Notes: generated by a model from the sequence alone, not told the origin. A stretch of DNA of 64,000 bases from Aegilops tauschii subsp. strangulata (GCF_002575655.3 NC_053040.3:362016267-362080266), one strand, 5' to 3'; counted from the stretch's first letter, positions 21,829-32,741 are shown. Translations and numbers: made by a program.

Positions 21829-24800
21829 TGTAGCGACCCAACCCGAATGGATCAAGTCTCTGTGCTTAAGTGTCATCCCTGGATCGGTATGCTGACACAC
21901 ACAGTACTCGAGGATTTATAACAGAGGTAAATCACATGTATAAAATAACGTAAATACTATTACCTCAATCCAAATAGCGGAAGTAACAAGGTTGTGGATT
22001 CCCATCAACACCAACGGCAAAGTTGAGTGTAGAAATCGTAACCCTAACGTATCACTTACTCGTCGTAAGAATCCTGCAAAATGAAACGTTGCAGCCCGAA
22101 AACGGGTCAGTACATTGAATGTACTGGCAAATTCACACCATAGAGAAATGATGAACAAAGGCTATCACTACATGCATATATGGCTGGTGGAAAAGCTCTA
22201 TGGTTATAATGTTTTTGCGAAAAGCCAGTTTTTCCCTACTTCAAAGGAATAAATTTTATTTAACTTCATGGTGGTTGTGAAACATTGAGATGGTTGACAG
22301 CATCTCAATCCCAATTAAGTATCATCATTAACCCAACAATATTAATTAAAGTAACATGATGAGATCAACGGGATAATCCAAGAACTAGATACTCAAGATG
22401 TCCATAACCGGGGACACGGCTAATCATGATTAGTTTGTACACTCTGCAGAGGTTTGCGCACTTTTCCCCACAAGACTCGATCGCCTCCGCTTGATTCTCG
22501 CACTGCATGATGTTTGAGAAACGGATGACCGAGACACAGTCTTTCAGGAACAATCACTCTTTACTCCGGGTGGACCGGTACACCTACTTTCCCCTACATC
22601 TGCTAGCCCACCTCTTCAAGAGATCATGTAACCTACTCAACTATGCTAGAGCCCATAATAGCTTGTGGCTGCACACGGAAGTTTCTAGCATGAATAATCT
22701 TATGATCCCTTTGAGCCTGGGTGGCGGTCCTTATACAAACAGACAACACTGGGTTCTCCAGGTGCCTCAATCCACCCAGATGTGAGTTTTAGTTGCCACC
22801 TTAAGTTGAACCATTAATTAACAATCTCACATCTGTCATGGAAAATTCACTCAAACCCAATCCACGTCTACGAGCATAGCATAGCAATATAAGCAAACGT
22901 AGAAGTAACTCCCAAGGGTTTGATAGTAAACAGGGCAATAGGTACTACCTCATCTACTACTCCCTCCGTCCGAAAATACTTGTCGGAGAAATGCATAAAA
23001 ATGAACGTATCTAGAACTAAAATACATCTAGATACATGCATTCCTCCGACGAGTATTTCCGGACGGAGGGAGTACTTCCCAATACCCACATGTTATCAAT
23101 CCTACTCATGCAATGTTTGAGGGTTGAATCTAATGCATAAAAACTGGGTATGAAAGGGGTATGATCAAAGTGTGAACTTGCCTGCAATGTTGATGAAGAT
23201 GATTCGCACTCAATACTCTGGATAGATCTACTCGTCACACTCCGGTCAATCTATCGCAAGCAAGCAATAGTAACCACACATAAGCAATCACTCAAAAGAT
23301 CGAGAAGAACGAAGAAGACGATTCGGGAAACATCAAAACCAAGCAAATAACTGTTGCAACATAAAACAATTTCTAACAGTACCAAAATTATATGAATTTG
23401 GCCTTATCAGAAAGTTTAGGTCAAGAGCTTCGATTTGCAAAAAGAATCAACTAAATCGGAACTACGAAACTTAAGTTATGAACAAAAGAAGTTCAAATAC
23501 AAATCTGTTTGAAATGAAATTTTAAAACTTTTAAAAACATGTTTAAGTTGTTTTACTGGATAGAGGGGATCGTAACGAAAAAGTGGGCGTTGGTTTCATC
23601 GAAAACGGAGGTACGGATAAAAAGATATGATCAAAAGAAATTTGAGTTATGGCTATTTGAAAAATCAGGGTCAAACTGTTTTGTAGAAGAAGAAAAAATA
23701 GCTACGGATAAAAAAAAATCTAGATCTGACGTATAAATACAGAGAACGAATAAATATACCTTTATAAGGTATAGAAAAGACGACTTCGGAGTAAGGAGAC
23801 AACTTCCAAAAGTCCCGCCCGAGAGGAGAAATATATTTTTAGCTAGTCAAACCAAAATATTGATTTAACCCGCAATGGATAATTTTTGAAGGCTCTATGG
23901 GTCTATATTTATAGGTGGAAAAGAGGTTTAGAGGTTAAAGGCTAGGCAATGTGGGACTAAACGTAGACGAATAAATAAAATAAACGGGGAACGCATGGGT
24001 TAAAAGCACCACAGGCCGGCTGCGCGCGCACGCGTACACTGCAGTTTTTTTTTTAACAAAAATCGGCCTAAGTAAAAATAAATAAAAAGGATGGCTGGGC
24101 CTGGCCCATTTAGGAGAGGGAAAAACAAATGAGGCGCCCGCTGCCACTATGCTACGCGTGTGGGCGGTAAATAACTATGGGCCGCATGTACAGTTTTTTT
24201 TTTAAATTGAAACTGAAGGAAAACCGGATAAAGAAAATAAATTAAAATTTTATATAGGCATATTATATATCGAAATTTTCAGAAAAAGATTTTCTACAAC
24301 ATGAACATTTTTGTAAAGTCAAATAAAATCCTCACAAATTTAAATAAAGCAAAGAGTGCTACTGCCTTAATAAAATCCAATAAAAATCATTTTTAAAATA
24401 CCAAAATGATTTCAAATTTATTTTTCTCAAATTTTCTGATGTAGGGAATCATGTTACCCTATGTTCTGTATATTTTTATTTTGGAGAAAGATAATTTGAC
24501 TAAAACTCAAATAACTCAGATTTTGAAAAATAATTTCAATGGGACTTTGAATTTAATCCTTTGAAACTCCCAACTCCTATTTCATATATTTTGAAGAAGT
24601 CATTTTATCTTCTCTGGTGAAAATCATTGAGTTGCATAAAGTTTCGGAATTGGAAATATTTTCAAATGATATTCAAATATTTTCAACACCCCTTGTCATT
24701 TAAATAAATGGAAGAAGTCATGTCATCTTCTCTCCAGGGTTTTGTGGTGAAAAGAATTTGAATTCATGGAGATCATAAAAGCAAAATGAAAGTTTGGGAA

Positions 24801-24934
24801 AGTCCTTTTATTCCCTCTTATTTAACTTTCAAAAAGTTTCGAATTCCACTCAATTTCACTCAATCAATCAAACAATCAATCCAATCTATCTGTTTATTAT
24901 AACATTCCAAAATTTAGAATTTTGGGATGTTACA
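21829..24934 (-). mobile_element. Large solo LTR (TGTAGCGACCC...GGGATGTTACA), 3.1 kb, TSD TTGGT
   Basis: The ends are TGTAGCGACCCAACCC and TTTTGGGATGTTACA, with TTGGT at 21824-21828 and 24935-24939. The termini form a short imperfect inverted repeat, as LTRs of this type do. No coding domain, primer site or second LTR is present, so a solo LTR is the best reading. The orientation (minus) is inferred from the TGTAACATCCC start of related LTRs. A TIR transposon is less likely because the duplication is 5 bp and the terminal repeat is very short. Confidence 0.75.
22960..23072. mobile_element. Stowaway MITE, TSD TA
   Basis: TIRs CTCCCTCCGTCCGAAAATAC and its complement (GTATTTCCGGACGGAGGGAG), 113 bp, flanked by TA. 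The internal ACATCTAGATACATGCATTCC arm makes the copy nearly palindromic. It is nested inside the 3.1-kb solo LTR. Confidence 0.92.
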
Positions 24935-24939
24935 TTGGT

Positions 24940-25049
24940 TCTCCTACTGGTTCGATAACCTTGGTTTCATATCTAAGGGACCTACCTCCGCTGTGCTGCA
25001 TCATCCCTTCCTCTTTGGGGAAATACCGACGTAGCTTCAAGCGACATCA
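24940..25049 (+). repeat. 3' LTR of the outer element, piece 3 (end)
   Basis: Matches 5172-5280 and ends GCGACATCA, followed by the AGGAC duplication at 25050-25054. Confidence 0.9.
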
Positions 25050-25054
25050 AGGAC

Positions 25055-26322
25055 CCTAAAGGTTTCTCCGCCCTCGGTGAGACGCCACACTTGTTCCTTC
25101 TCATCCTAACACAGGATTTTAAAACATGCACAGTATGTTCCTAGAATCCTCTTTTCTATCCGGGATGGTGGGGGTTTTTGAACATGTTGTCGCCTAATTT
25201 GGAAAATTGGATTGCTATATTTTGATAAAAGGTACTAGTACCATGGTCAACACTAACGTGAAGGAGGAAATTATTTCTAGATTTGGATAGCGAATACATT
25301 GTGTTCTCATATTATTTTTCCGGCAGTGCATTCCTTGCTCTGCCAGAACACATGTACTAAAGATGGTTGGCCTTGCCATAACTGAATACACCAGTTTAAT
25401 GGTCACATTGAAGACAAGCCATGGATATAAGTTCCGAGTTGGGTTCATGAACCAAGAAGATCGCTGCTTTTTTTATGGCCGAACTTGGATAAACTTTCTC
25501 AAGTGTTACAGACTGAAAGTTGGCGCACGAATGTTGATGGAAATAGCAAAACCTGGTCTCATCTTCACTATGATCTTCCACCCCGACGTCGTTCTAGTAG
25601 TTCATCCATGTTAGTTTTGTATCTGGTTCTTGCTTGTTGCCTCGATTACTTCTTAATCGACCTATTCTATCTAACTAATCCAATTTAACTTTAGAAGTAG
25701 CAACGATTTGTGATTCCCTTCTCTCACGAAGATGCTACTTCTAACTAATATTTCTTAAAATTGGTGGCACGTGTAGGTTATTTCAAAGTTAAGCATGCTA
25801 CTCGTTTGTTATTCTATAAGAACTCGACTGTTACTGACGGCACTGAAGTTGACTAGGACGACATCCACAAGTTCCTACACTTTATTGATCGTCTTGAGGT
25901 CCTTGTGGGGCGTCTCGATGGTGGAAGGGCATGTGGGATATGTGTGCCGCTGCTACAGACGTTGAACAGGTCCAACTGTGTCGAGAAACTTATGGCATGA
26001 GCTGTTTTCTGTTATATATGTTGTTCATAAACTCTTGCTTATACACAGTTTTATAGTTGTGATCTTCTTGAAACAGAAACTGCCCAGTTCTATTGTTCCT
26101 ATGTAGATGCCTGACCATGGTCCGGTCAGACTTGCGCTTGGTCACAACATGATGTTCATGTCGACCTACTCCATTCCCCTTGGAGGTGAAAAGATACTTA
26201 TTCATGGGTGGTCTCAAATAATGAAGGCTCGTCCATCTTGGAGAATAGGACAGAAGGTTATGCTCATGCTTTTCCATGGCTCTAAAGCGAATATCCTGTT
26301 TATTGACCACATTGCGAGATGA
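25055..26322 (+). pseudogene. REM-like B3 gene B, 3' piece (rest of exon 2 to stop)
   Basis: Exon 2 resumes after the transposon and ends at 25132 (FLLILTQDFKTCT), followed by donor GTATGT. The intron is 25133-25326 (ends CCGGCAG). Exon 3 (25327 to about 25609) completes a B3 domain: IPCSARTHVLKMVGLA, GYKFRVGFMNQEDRCFFYG, RTWINFLKCYRLKVGARMLM. A donor GTTAGT lies at 25610. A further exon from about 25776 (YFKVKHATRLLFYKN) meets an in-frame TAG near 25853. The last exon (26107-26322, after TATGTAG) is the second half of another B3 domain: KILIHGWSQIMKARPSWRIG, stop TGA. Two B3 domains with a linker is a standard REM layout. The retrotransposon in exon 2 makes the gene non-functional. The internal TAG suggests further decay or an imperfect exon model. 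Confidence 0.7.
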
Positions 26323-26545
26323 AGCCGCTTTCAGAAGGTTGTGGATGCGCGGGGTGGCGCCTGGGCCTTGTCCTGGGGCTTGGTGGCCTCACCCTTGGTT
26401 AATTGTAGGCAAAGTAGCATTGTTGCTTTGTACGGTTGAACCTGTATAAGTACTCATACTGCTTTCAGCTATGGTTGTTAAGTGCCCCTGCTGGTTTCAG
26501 TTAAGGTTGTTAAGTACTCCTGCTGCTTTTACAGTCTGTCGTGTT
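26323..26545 (+). other. 3' flank of B3 gene B
   Basis: Presumed 3' UTR and flank. It contains two imperfect copies of a TGCTGNTTTCAGNTNNGGTTGTTAAGT phrase at about 26460-26520. No gene seen. Confidence 0.35.
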
Positions 26546-26552
26546 TCTTTAG

Positions 26553-28610
26553 TCCTGTCTTCCTCCAGCCGCCAAAACCAAACCATCGCTGGCGGAGCCG
26601 CCTGCTTCTGCCTCCCACGGCTGGTTGTGCCTCAGCGCACGCATCGCCGCCCCACCATCTCCTAAATCGTCAACGCCGACGTCCGAGGCCTCACCGTCAT
26701 CCTCCGCGTGCTTTGGTGCGCTCGCCGCGGCCCCGCCCTCTCGCATTGTCAACATGGTCAACAAACAGGAGGAATCGGGAGAGGACTGTACATGGAGATG
26801 ATGACAGTAGGGGCCCACCATGTCCATGACCGTACGCAAGGAAGTTCCTCATTTTTTGTTATATATACTCCATTATCAGCGTATAGAAAAAGAAAATGCC
26901 TCCCCCTAGTGGTTTCCTGACATCTGGGACCCACGACATTGTCAGCGTATATAGTCAATAGACAAGAGAACAACACAAGATCGGCTGACACCTGGGACGT
27001 TGCTGCTCGAGCAGTATTTTTTTGTTATTGTTGAGAAGGAGCAGGGTTTCAACTGGGCTGTGGCCTGTCTAGCCCAGGCTTATATTTTACGTTCACCACA
27101 TGACCAGCCCAACTATTTTTTCTTTGTGAAAATGAGCCCAGTTTATTTTTTTTGAAGAATACCCAATCCAGGCCTACTTATTTTTCTACGCCCTGATGGG
27201 CTGCAACTCTTTCAAGACGGCTGCAAATCTTGAAAGTAATATGAAATGGGCTGTATATAAAAAACAGACGACAAATCGTCAATTACTTTATATTTTCTGA
27301 AAAAAATCACATTTTTAGATTCCAATTTCACTGGGCTTTAACCTAATTTAAATATGTCTTCAAAGTACTTTAAATCTGGCTCGACATTTCGGTATTAAAC
27401 ATAGTTTGGACCCCATCGAAATATGCGAAAGTTCGTTTAAATTTTTAACCCTGGCCCTGGCCAACAAAAAAATGGACTGCAATAAATTGCATAAGAAGTT
27501 GCAATGAGGTGTAAATTATTAAAAAAAATAGGTAATGGTCTGGCTTGTGGGCCTATTAAGTTGACGCGTACGCAAGATTTTTTTTACTTATTATATACGT
27601 CAACAAACGATTCTAGCAGACGTAACCGTTGGATGTCAATCCAACGTCCGTCGTGCTTCTTCAATCTCTGATCTTCTTGCTCCAGCCGCCAAATCCAGCG
27701 CCGGTGGGACCGCCTGCTCCCGCCTCCCGTGCCCGGCTATGCTGCCGCGCAGGCCTCACCGCCCCCTACTACTCCCACCGCTGGCCAGGCCATCCCTCTA
27801 CTCATCCACATCCCTCCACTGTTGTGGCTTCGCCGCCTCCGGGTCATTTCCTTCCCGGGTCTCGCCGTCGTCCATCGCGCTGGTGTTCTCGGCACGACAT
27901 GGTCAACGTTATCAACAAACGACAACATTGGAAGAGGGATGTACATGGAGAGGCTGACAGTTGGGACCCACATGGTCCATGGCCGCATGCAAGCAAGTAC
28001 CTCCTTATTACACCAAAACGAATGAATCCTCCCAATGACAGTTGGGACCCACCAGCTATATCTTGGCACAGAAGGAAGTGCCTCCTTATTAAGCAAAAAA
28101 TAATGAGTGCTCCCCATGACAGCTGGGGCCCACCAGATTTGGAGGCTGACTTGTGTCCCTACTAAGTTGACGCGTACGGAGGGCGTTGTCAACTTAGTCA
28201 ACAAACGATTCTATCACGAGTGACCATTGGATTGTTAACATCCAACGGTCGTCCTGATTCTTCAACCTCTGATTTTCTTGCTCTAGCCGTCCAAACCACC
28301 ATGTGCTCCTACCTCCCGTGGTCGGCTGTGCTGTCATGGAGGCCTCACCGCCCCCTACTACTCCCGCCGCTGGCCATGCCATTCCTCTACTCACCCACAC
28401 CCCCTATTATTCTGCGGTGATGGCGGCCTTACACCGCAGCCGAACCAGTCAACCCTCGTACTCCTCTCTGCGTGGGCACCCACTGCCGCGTCTTCCCCGG
28501 CTCCGCGTCGTCCCCTTCCTAGGCCTCGCCGTCGTCCACCGTCTTGGTGCTCTTGGCGCGGCGTGGTCAATGTGGTCAAGGAACGACTTCCATCCGAAGA
28601 GTACTGTACG
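26553..28610. repeat. Three diverged copies of a CACTA-internal GC-rich segment
   Basis: Copies lie at about 26553-26780, 27640-27960 and 28245-28610. Each runs through TCCAGCCGCCAAANC, GCCTGCTNCCGCCTCCC, then ACCGCCCCCTACTACTCC and a GGNGCTCTTGGCGCG-like end and a CATGGAGAGGCTGACAG-like segment. Open frames crossing them are low-complexity and not recognised as genes. Confidence 0.65.
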
Positions 28611-29292
28611 TGGAGAGGCTGACAGCTGGGTCCATGGCTGCAGCAAGGAAGTGCAACCTTATTATGCTAAAATAATTATTCCTCCACCTGACAGCAGGGA
28701 CCCACTGTACGGGCCACCGTATTTCATGAAAAAAAAACGTTCCCCCTGACTGCTGGGGCCCACCAGCTACATCTTCGCACGCAAGGAAGTGCGTCCATAT
28801 TACGGGCAAAAAAATGATTCTCCCCCTGACAGCTGGGACCCACCAGCAATGACTTCGCACGCAAGGAAGTGCCTCCTTATCTTCCCTGACAGTCGGGACC
28901 CACCTGGTCGAAGCATACATAGCATTGTCATTCTGGTCGTGAGCATGTACATACATACTGGTCGATCGGTCTGTCTACGGGCTGCAGCGATGAACCGAGT
29001 AAGGAAGGGCACGTGTCATTGTAGAGGCGCGGACGTAGCATGTCACGCAGTCCCGTCAATATCGTGTACACATACGTACAGCCGGGGTGCAAGAAAGTAA
29101 ATACGGCCACGTACGTACATAAGGGCGGGGTCTCGAACGCCTACTCGCACATACGTACGACCAGGGCTTGTGTACATGGAGAGGGCAGCGGAGGGCAGTG
29201 ACGGCGTCCTGTTCATCGACAGCCAACCAACTGGGTCAGAACGGAGAAACTATGTCATTGTGTTCATCGGGAGGCAATGGAATGTGTCCTGT

Positions 29293-29615
29293 TCATTGGG
29301 AGCCAACCGCCTTGGACGGAACAGCCGAAACGAGGCCTGGTGTACCGTAGAACGAAGGAAACGGCCTTGTGTTCGACCGCCTACGGTCGAAACGGGATCC
29401 TGTTCAACGGGAGGGGTCTGGCATACCGCAAAACGTAGGAAACAGACTTCTCTTCGACCTCCTACGGTCAAAACGGGGTCCTGTTGATCGGGAGGGGTAT
29501 GGCGTACCGCAAAACAGAGCAAACAGACTTCTCTTCGACCTCCTACGGTTGAAACGGGGGTCCTGTTCATCGGGAGGGGTGTGGCGTACCGCAATACGGG
29601 ACTCCACGGGCTACT
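29293..29615. repeat. 81-bp minisatellite in the CACTA element
   Basis: Units begin CGACC(G/T)CCTACGGT at 29374, 29455 and 29536, exactly 81 bases apart, with partial copies on each side. Because 81 is divisible by three, frames stay open through the array on both strands, which explains the long ORFs here. Confidence 0.85.
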
Positions 29616-29960
29616 GTTCACCCACCGTCTACTGCCTCGCTCCAGCCTCCACGGGCTACTATTCATCCACCGTCGACCTCCTCCAGCCTCCACCTGCGAC
29701 TGTTCATCCACGGTGTCTCCCTCCTGCATCCACCAGCTACTGTTCATCCACGGGCTCGTGTTCATCCAGCCTCCACCGGCTACTGTTCAACCAACCCTCC
29801 ACGGGCTACTATTCATCCAGCCCTCCACTGGCTACTATTCAACCAGCCCTCCACGGGGTCCTGCTCATCCACCCCCAACCGGCTCGATCGGGGTCATGTA
29901 CATCCAACCCCCACCGGGAACTGTTCATCCAACCCCCAACAACGCTCACTGTTCATCAAG
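29605..29960. repeat. Degenerate short repeat, CCACGGGCTACT(A/G)TTCATCC
   Basis: Ten or more imperfect copies of CCTCCACGGGCTACTATTCAT with spacing of about 30-50 bases. Typical of subterminal CACTA repeats, which may bind transposase (family knowledge). Confidence 0.8.
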
Positions 29961-30560
29961 AGGCAGCAGGTTCGATCGGCTTCAGTTAGCAGCAGTAGCG
30001 AAGGAATCGCTCGATCGGGTTCAGTTAACAGCCACAGATCGATCGGTCGCTCGGGTTCAGTAACACGTAGCCTGCAGTGCAATCGCTCGGGTTCAGTTAG
30101 AGCCCAACGCCTCGCACCCACGTGTGTATGTGTACGAGAGAAACGTGTAATCCCTCCATGCATCGCTTGGCCCCGACCACCCATCGTAATCAGGAACTCC
30201 CCGATATTTTCCTCGCCCTCGCTTCTACCACGGTTTTTCCGTCATGGACGGCCCAAAGAATGTCGTGCAGCTGTGTCTCCAGCCCGCCCAGGACGAAAAG
30301 CCCATTTTCTATCATGATTTTTGTCATAGAAGTAGGAGCCCACCACATCTATGATGATACAGGGTTTTGTCACAATTATCGTCATAGAAGTGTCATAAGC
30401 ATGACAGAAAAAAAATCGTTCGGCCCAAAATGTCATGGATGTGTCTTATTTTTGTAGTGCTACCACCCAGAGGGCTCGATAATAGGCAAGGTTCGGATAA
30501 TTAAACACAATCCAAACTACTTTGAAACACTAGATGGGCCAACTATTTCATGCCATCGAT

Positions 30561-31620
30561 CTAATTTGGGATGGACACAAGACAGACCTTGCCATGGACA
30601 TCATCGAGGACGACCGGCAGTAGCTCAATCCTGTCAACCTTCTTGAAGATAACCTTGTGGCCTTGCCACTCATAAACTTGTTTATCGAGGCATGCCACGT
30701 GATCTTTCTGTGTAAGCTTGACAAGAACAGTATGCCTCACAAACGAAGGAGTAGCTTTGAAATTCTTGTGCTTCAGTACACCCTGGACAACATGCCTGAC
30801 AACAGTGTGGCTGGAATACATCTCGACTTTGGTATAAGTGCAACTGGCTTCCAGGATCCAACAACCAAAGAACTTTGTTTTCCCAGTGCGTATATTTTGG
30901 TCATCCGCCTCATAGCGAGTGGCATGTAGAACCACAGAATCCTTGTCTGCATAAGGGCTCTAATTGAAACAGAAACGAATTCTGAATTACTTTCCTATAT
31001 AAAAACACAAGTTATTTAAACCACTATGTAGAGTCAAAAGTATGCATGACATGGAAGGTGGCATGGCATCAGAGCTAATAAAATCTTGCATTATTTATCA
31101 CCACATACTTAGATGAAAAACTACAATCAAGATCAGCAAAGAAGAAAATCACCTTGGGCAGCTCAGCGGGGGGGGGGGGACACATCCTCGAAGGGGGAAA
31201 ACTGCTCCTACAGGGCCATGGGGGCTGTAACCTCAAACATGGTGTTGACCATCTCAGTAGTGGCCGTGAGCGTATCTGGGGTCGGCTCGGTGGTGGCCTT
31301 CATCTTCTTGGATCTCTCTGTCTCGTGGGGATTAGCCTCTTGCGTTTGCTCCAACATCCGCAGATCTTTGCCTGGTTCTCCTTGGTCCGTCATGAAACTG
31401 ACAAATAGGAGATAACTGAAAGCAAAACACAATCGCATTGACAATGAAACAGAAAAGAGAGTGAGGATTGGTTACTTCTTTGCAAAAGTTTTTTTAATAA
31501 CATATACCAACATCACGGATCCGCTTACCTTCCTTTCGTTCAGAGAGAAGAACAATGGCAGAAGCGAGTGTTAGCTTTCTTGAAGACGGTCAGGGAAAGA
31601 AGGGGATTCAGCGAAGAGTG
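30561..31620 (-). pseudogene. Unrecognised three-exon gene, lesioned
   Basis: Coherent minus-strand gene model. Leader exon 31529 to about 31620 (donor GTAAGCGG). Intron 31416-31528. Exon 2 is 31153-31415 with ATG at 31391-31393 (MTDQGEPGKDLRMLEQTQ ... EMVNTMFEVTAPMAL). Intron 30960-31152 (GTGATT...CAATTAG). Exon 3 is 30561-30959 (SPYADKDSVVLHATRYEAD ... DDVHGKVCLVSIPN, stop). Two lesions break it: TAG at 31208-31210, and a C12 tract (31168-31179) that puts exons 2 and 3 out of phase. One base fewer would place them in phase and give a protein of about 212 residues. Exon 3 alone is an open 132-codon stretch. I do not recognise the family. It lies head to head with the F-box gene, about 0.6 kb apart. 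Confidence 0.5.
31168..31179. repeat. G12 homopolymer
   Basis: Twelve consecutive G on the plus strand inside exon 2 of the minus-strand gene. It is prone to slippage or sequencing error, and its length decides the downstream frame. Confidence 0.9.
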
Positions 31621-32255
31621 AAATGATGGTTGCTTCATCCATCCAACTTAGACTGTGGGAGGTGGGTTTTTGTGATATGAGGGCTTGTTACTGCCACGCT
31701 ACGACTGGGGTCACTCCGCCTTCTAATTTGGTGGATGCCATTTGGGCCCGCGTGCTGCATGGCCCGCATGTCGGTGAAAGTAAAACGATAGTCAGTAGCG
31801 AGAGACGTTTCGATGACCGAGGAGGTGCCAGAACAACGGTAGTGTATCCACTGTACTAGTAGTAATTGTTTTTTTGGGTAGATGTACAATGTCTCCACTG
31901 TACTAGTAGTAATTGTTTCTCTGGGCCGAAGACAAAAGAGCCCATCCACCCTAAATAATAAAATCAATTCAAAAGCCCATATATTTACTTAATGAGAGGC
32001 GCTCCCCAAAACACCCCCCCCCCCCAAAGAACCTGGGTGCTCTTCTTCCTCCTCACTCCCACCCACCTCACGTCAGATCGCTCCACTCGTACCCCCAAAT
32101 TCCTCACCTCACTCCTACAGAAAACCCCAGCTCCCCTTCTTCCTCACTACTACAGAAAACCCCAGCTCCGCTTCTTCTTCACTCGCACTACAACTAGGCT
32201 CGTCATTCGTTACTCTGCTCAAATCCGTGAGCTCGATGCGACGCCCGTAAGGAAA

Positions 32256-32741
32256 ATGGAATCGTCTGACCCCAGAACCAAGAAGATGAGGCTCCCGCCA
32301 GCAATGATGCATGTTGTAGATCCTGCTCCCGGCAGCGGGGGGAGAAGCGGCGAGGGCCAGCCCTCTAGATCTGAGGAACCCGAAGAATCTCGAGCGGACC
32401 TCATCAGCAATCTCATGGACGCCATCCTTGGGGATATCATCTCCCTTCTCCCCACCAAGGATGGCTGCCGCACCCAAGTACTCGCATGTCGGTGGCGCCC
32501 TCTATGGTGCGCCGCGCCTCTTAATCTCGATTGTCAAGGCCTATCTCTATTTAATGATTTTGAACTCCCCGGAGCCATCATCTCCTCCCACCAAGGCTCT
32601 GTTCAAGGCATCTGCATCCCGGCATGCTACCAATGCATGCCTTGCACGGTGGACACCTGGCTAAAATCCCCTGATTTCACAAAACTACAACTGCTTGAGT
32701 TATACTATTCCCCCAGAAATCACATACCACATAACTGTTAG
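32256..32741 (+). pseudogene. F-box/LRR (FBD-type) protein, truncated by retrotransposon
   Basis: Best start is ATG at 32256 (MESSDPRTKKMRLPP). The longer frame from 31992 is Pro-rich leader. The F-box lies at about residues 48-92: DLISNLMDAILGDIISLLPT, KDGCRTQVLACRWRPLWCAA, PLNLD. This is the form seen in the large cereal F-box/RNI/FBD family, whose members act as substrate adaptors of SCF ubiquitin ligases (family knowledge). The start of the leucine-rich region follows. The frame enters the Copia LTR at 32736 and stops two codons later (TGT TAG), giving 161 residues against 400-500 for the family. Several F-box consensus positions are changed (Met where Pro is usual after NL), which suggests relaxed constraint. 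I could not find the missing 3' part downstream. Confidence 0.75.

Larger units (their letters stand above)
3714..25049 (+). mobile_element. Non-autonomous Gypsy (gag-protease only), carrying two nested insertions
   Basis: The element is bounded by TGATACATCTCC at 3714 and GCGACATCA at 25049, with target duplication AGGAC at 3709-3713 and 25050-25054. The 5' LTR is 3714-5280. The 3' LTR is in three pieces, 10058-10947, 21265-21828 and 24940-25049, which sum to about the same length (1564 against 1567 bp). The primer-binding site at 5292-5310 (TGGCGCCGTTGTCGGGGAG) resembles the tRNA-Asp site used by Athila-like Gypsy elements. Coding capacity is gag and aspartic protease only (5499-7574). There is no reverse transcriptase, RNase H or integrase, so it must have been mobilised by another element's enzymes. 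It disrupts exon 2 of B3 gene B. Confidence 0.9.
26546..30459 (-). mobile_element. CACTA transposon, one terminus plus subterminal repeats
   Basis: The right end at 30445-30459 reads TTATTTTTGTAGTG. On the minus strand this is the CACTACAAAAATAAG terminus typical of Triticeae CACTA elements, and it is followed by the usual tract (CATGACATTTTGGGCCG). The opposite CACTA end was not found, so the left boundary is approximate and the element is truncated or disrupted. The interior is built of three diverged copies of a GC-rich segment, many copies of a GACAGCTGGGACCCACCAG phrase, and two minisatellites. No transposase is recognisable, so this is a non-autonomous or deleted copy. Confidence 0.75.

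Noticed and set aside
21829..24934. A TIR DNA transposon rather than a solo LTR
   Set aside because: The flanking duplication is 5 bp and the inverted match covers only about 13 terminal bases, which suits an LTR better.
27629..28749. Pro-rich open frames of 140-180 codons
   Set aside because: They coincide with repeated CACTA-internal GC-rich segments and are open in several frames at once.
29369..30063. Long overlapping frames (up to 206 codons) on both strands
   Set aside because: They follow minisatellite units whose length is a multiple of three; low-complexity products without any known family.
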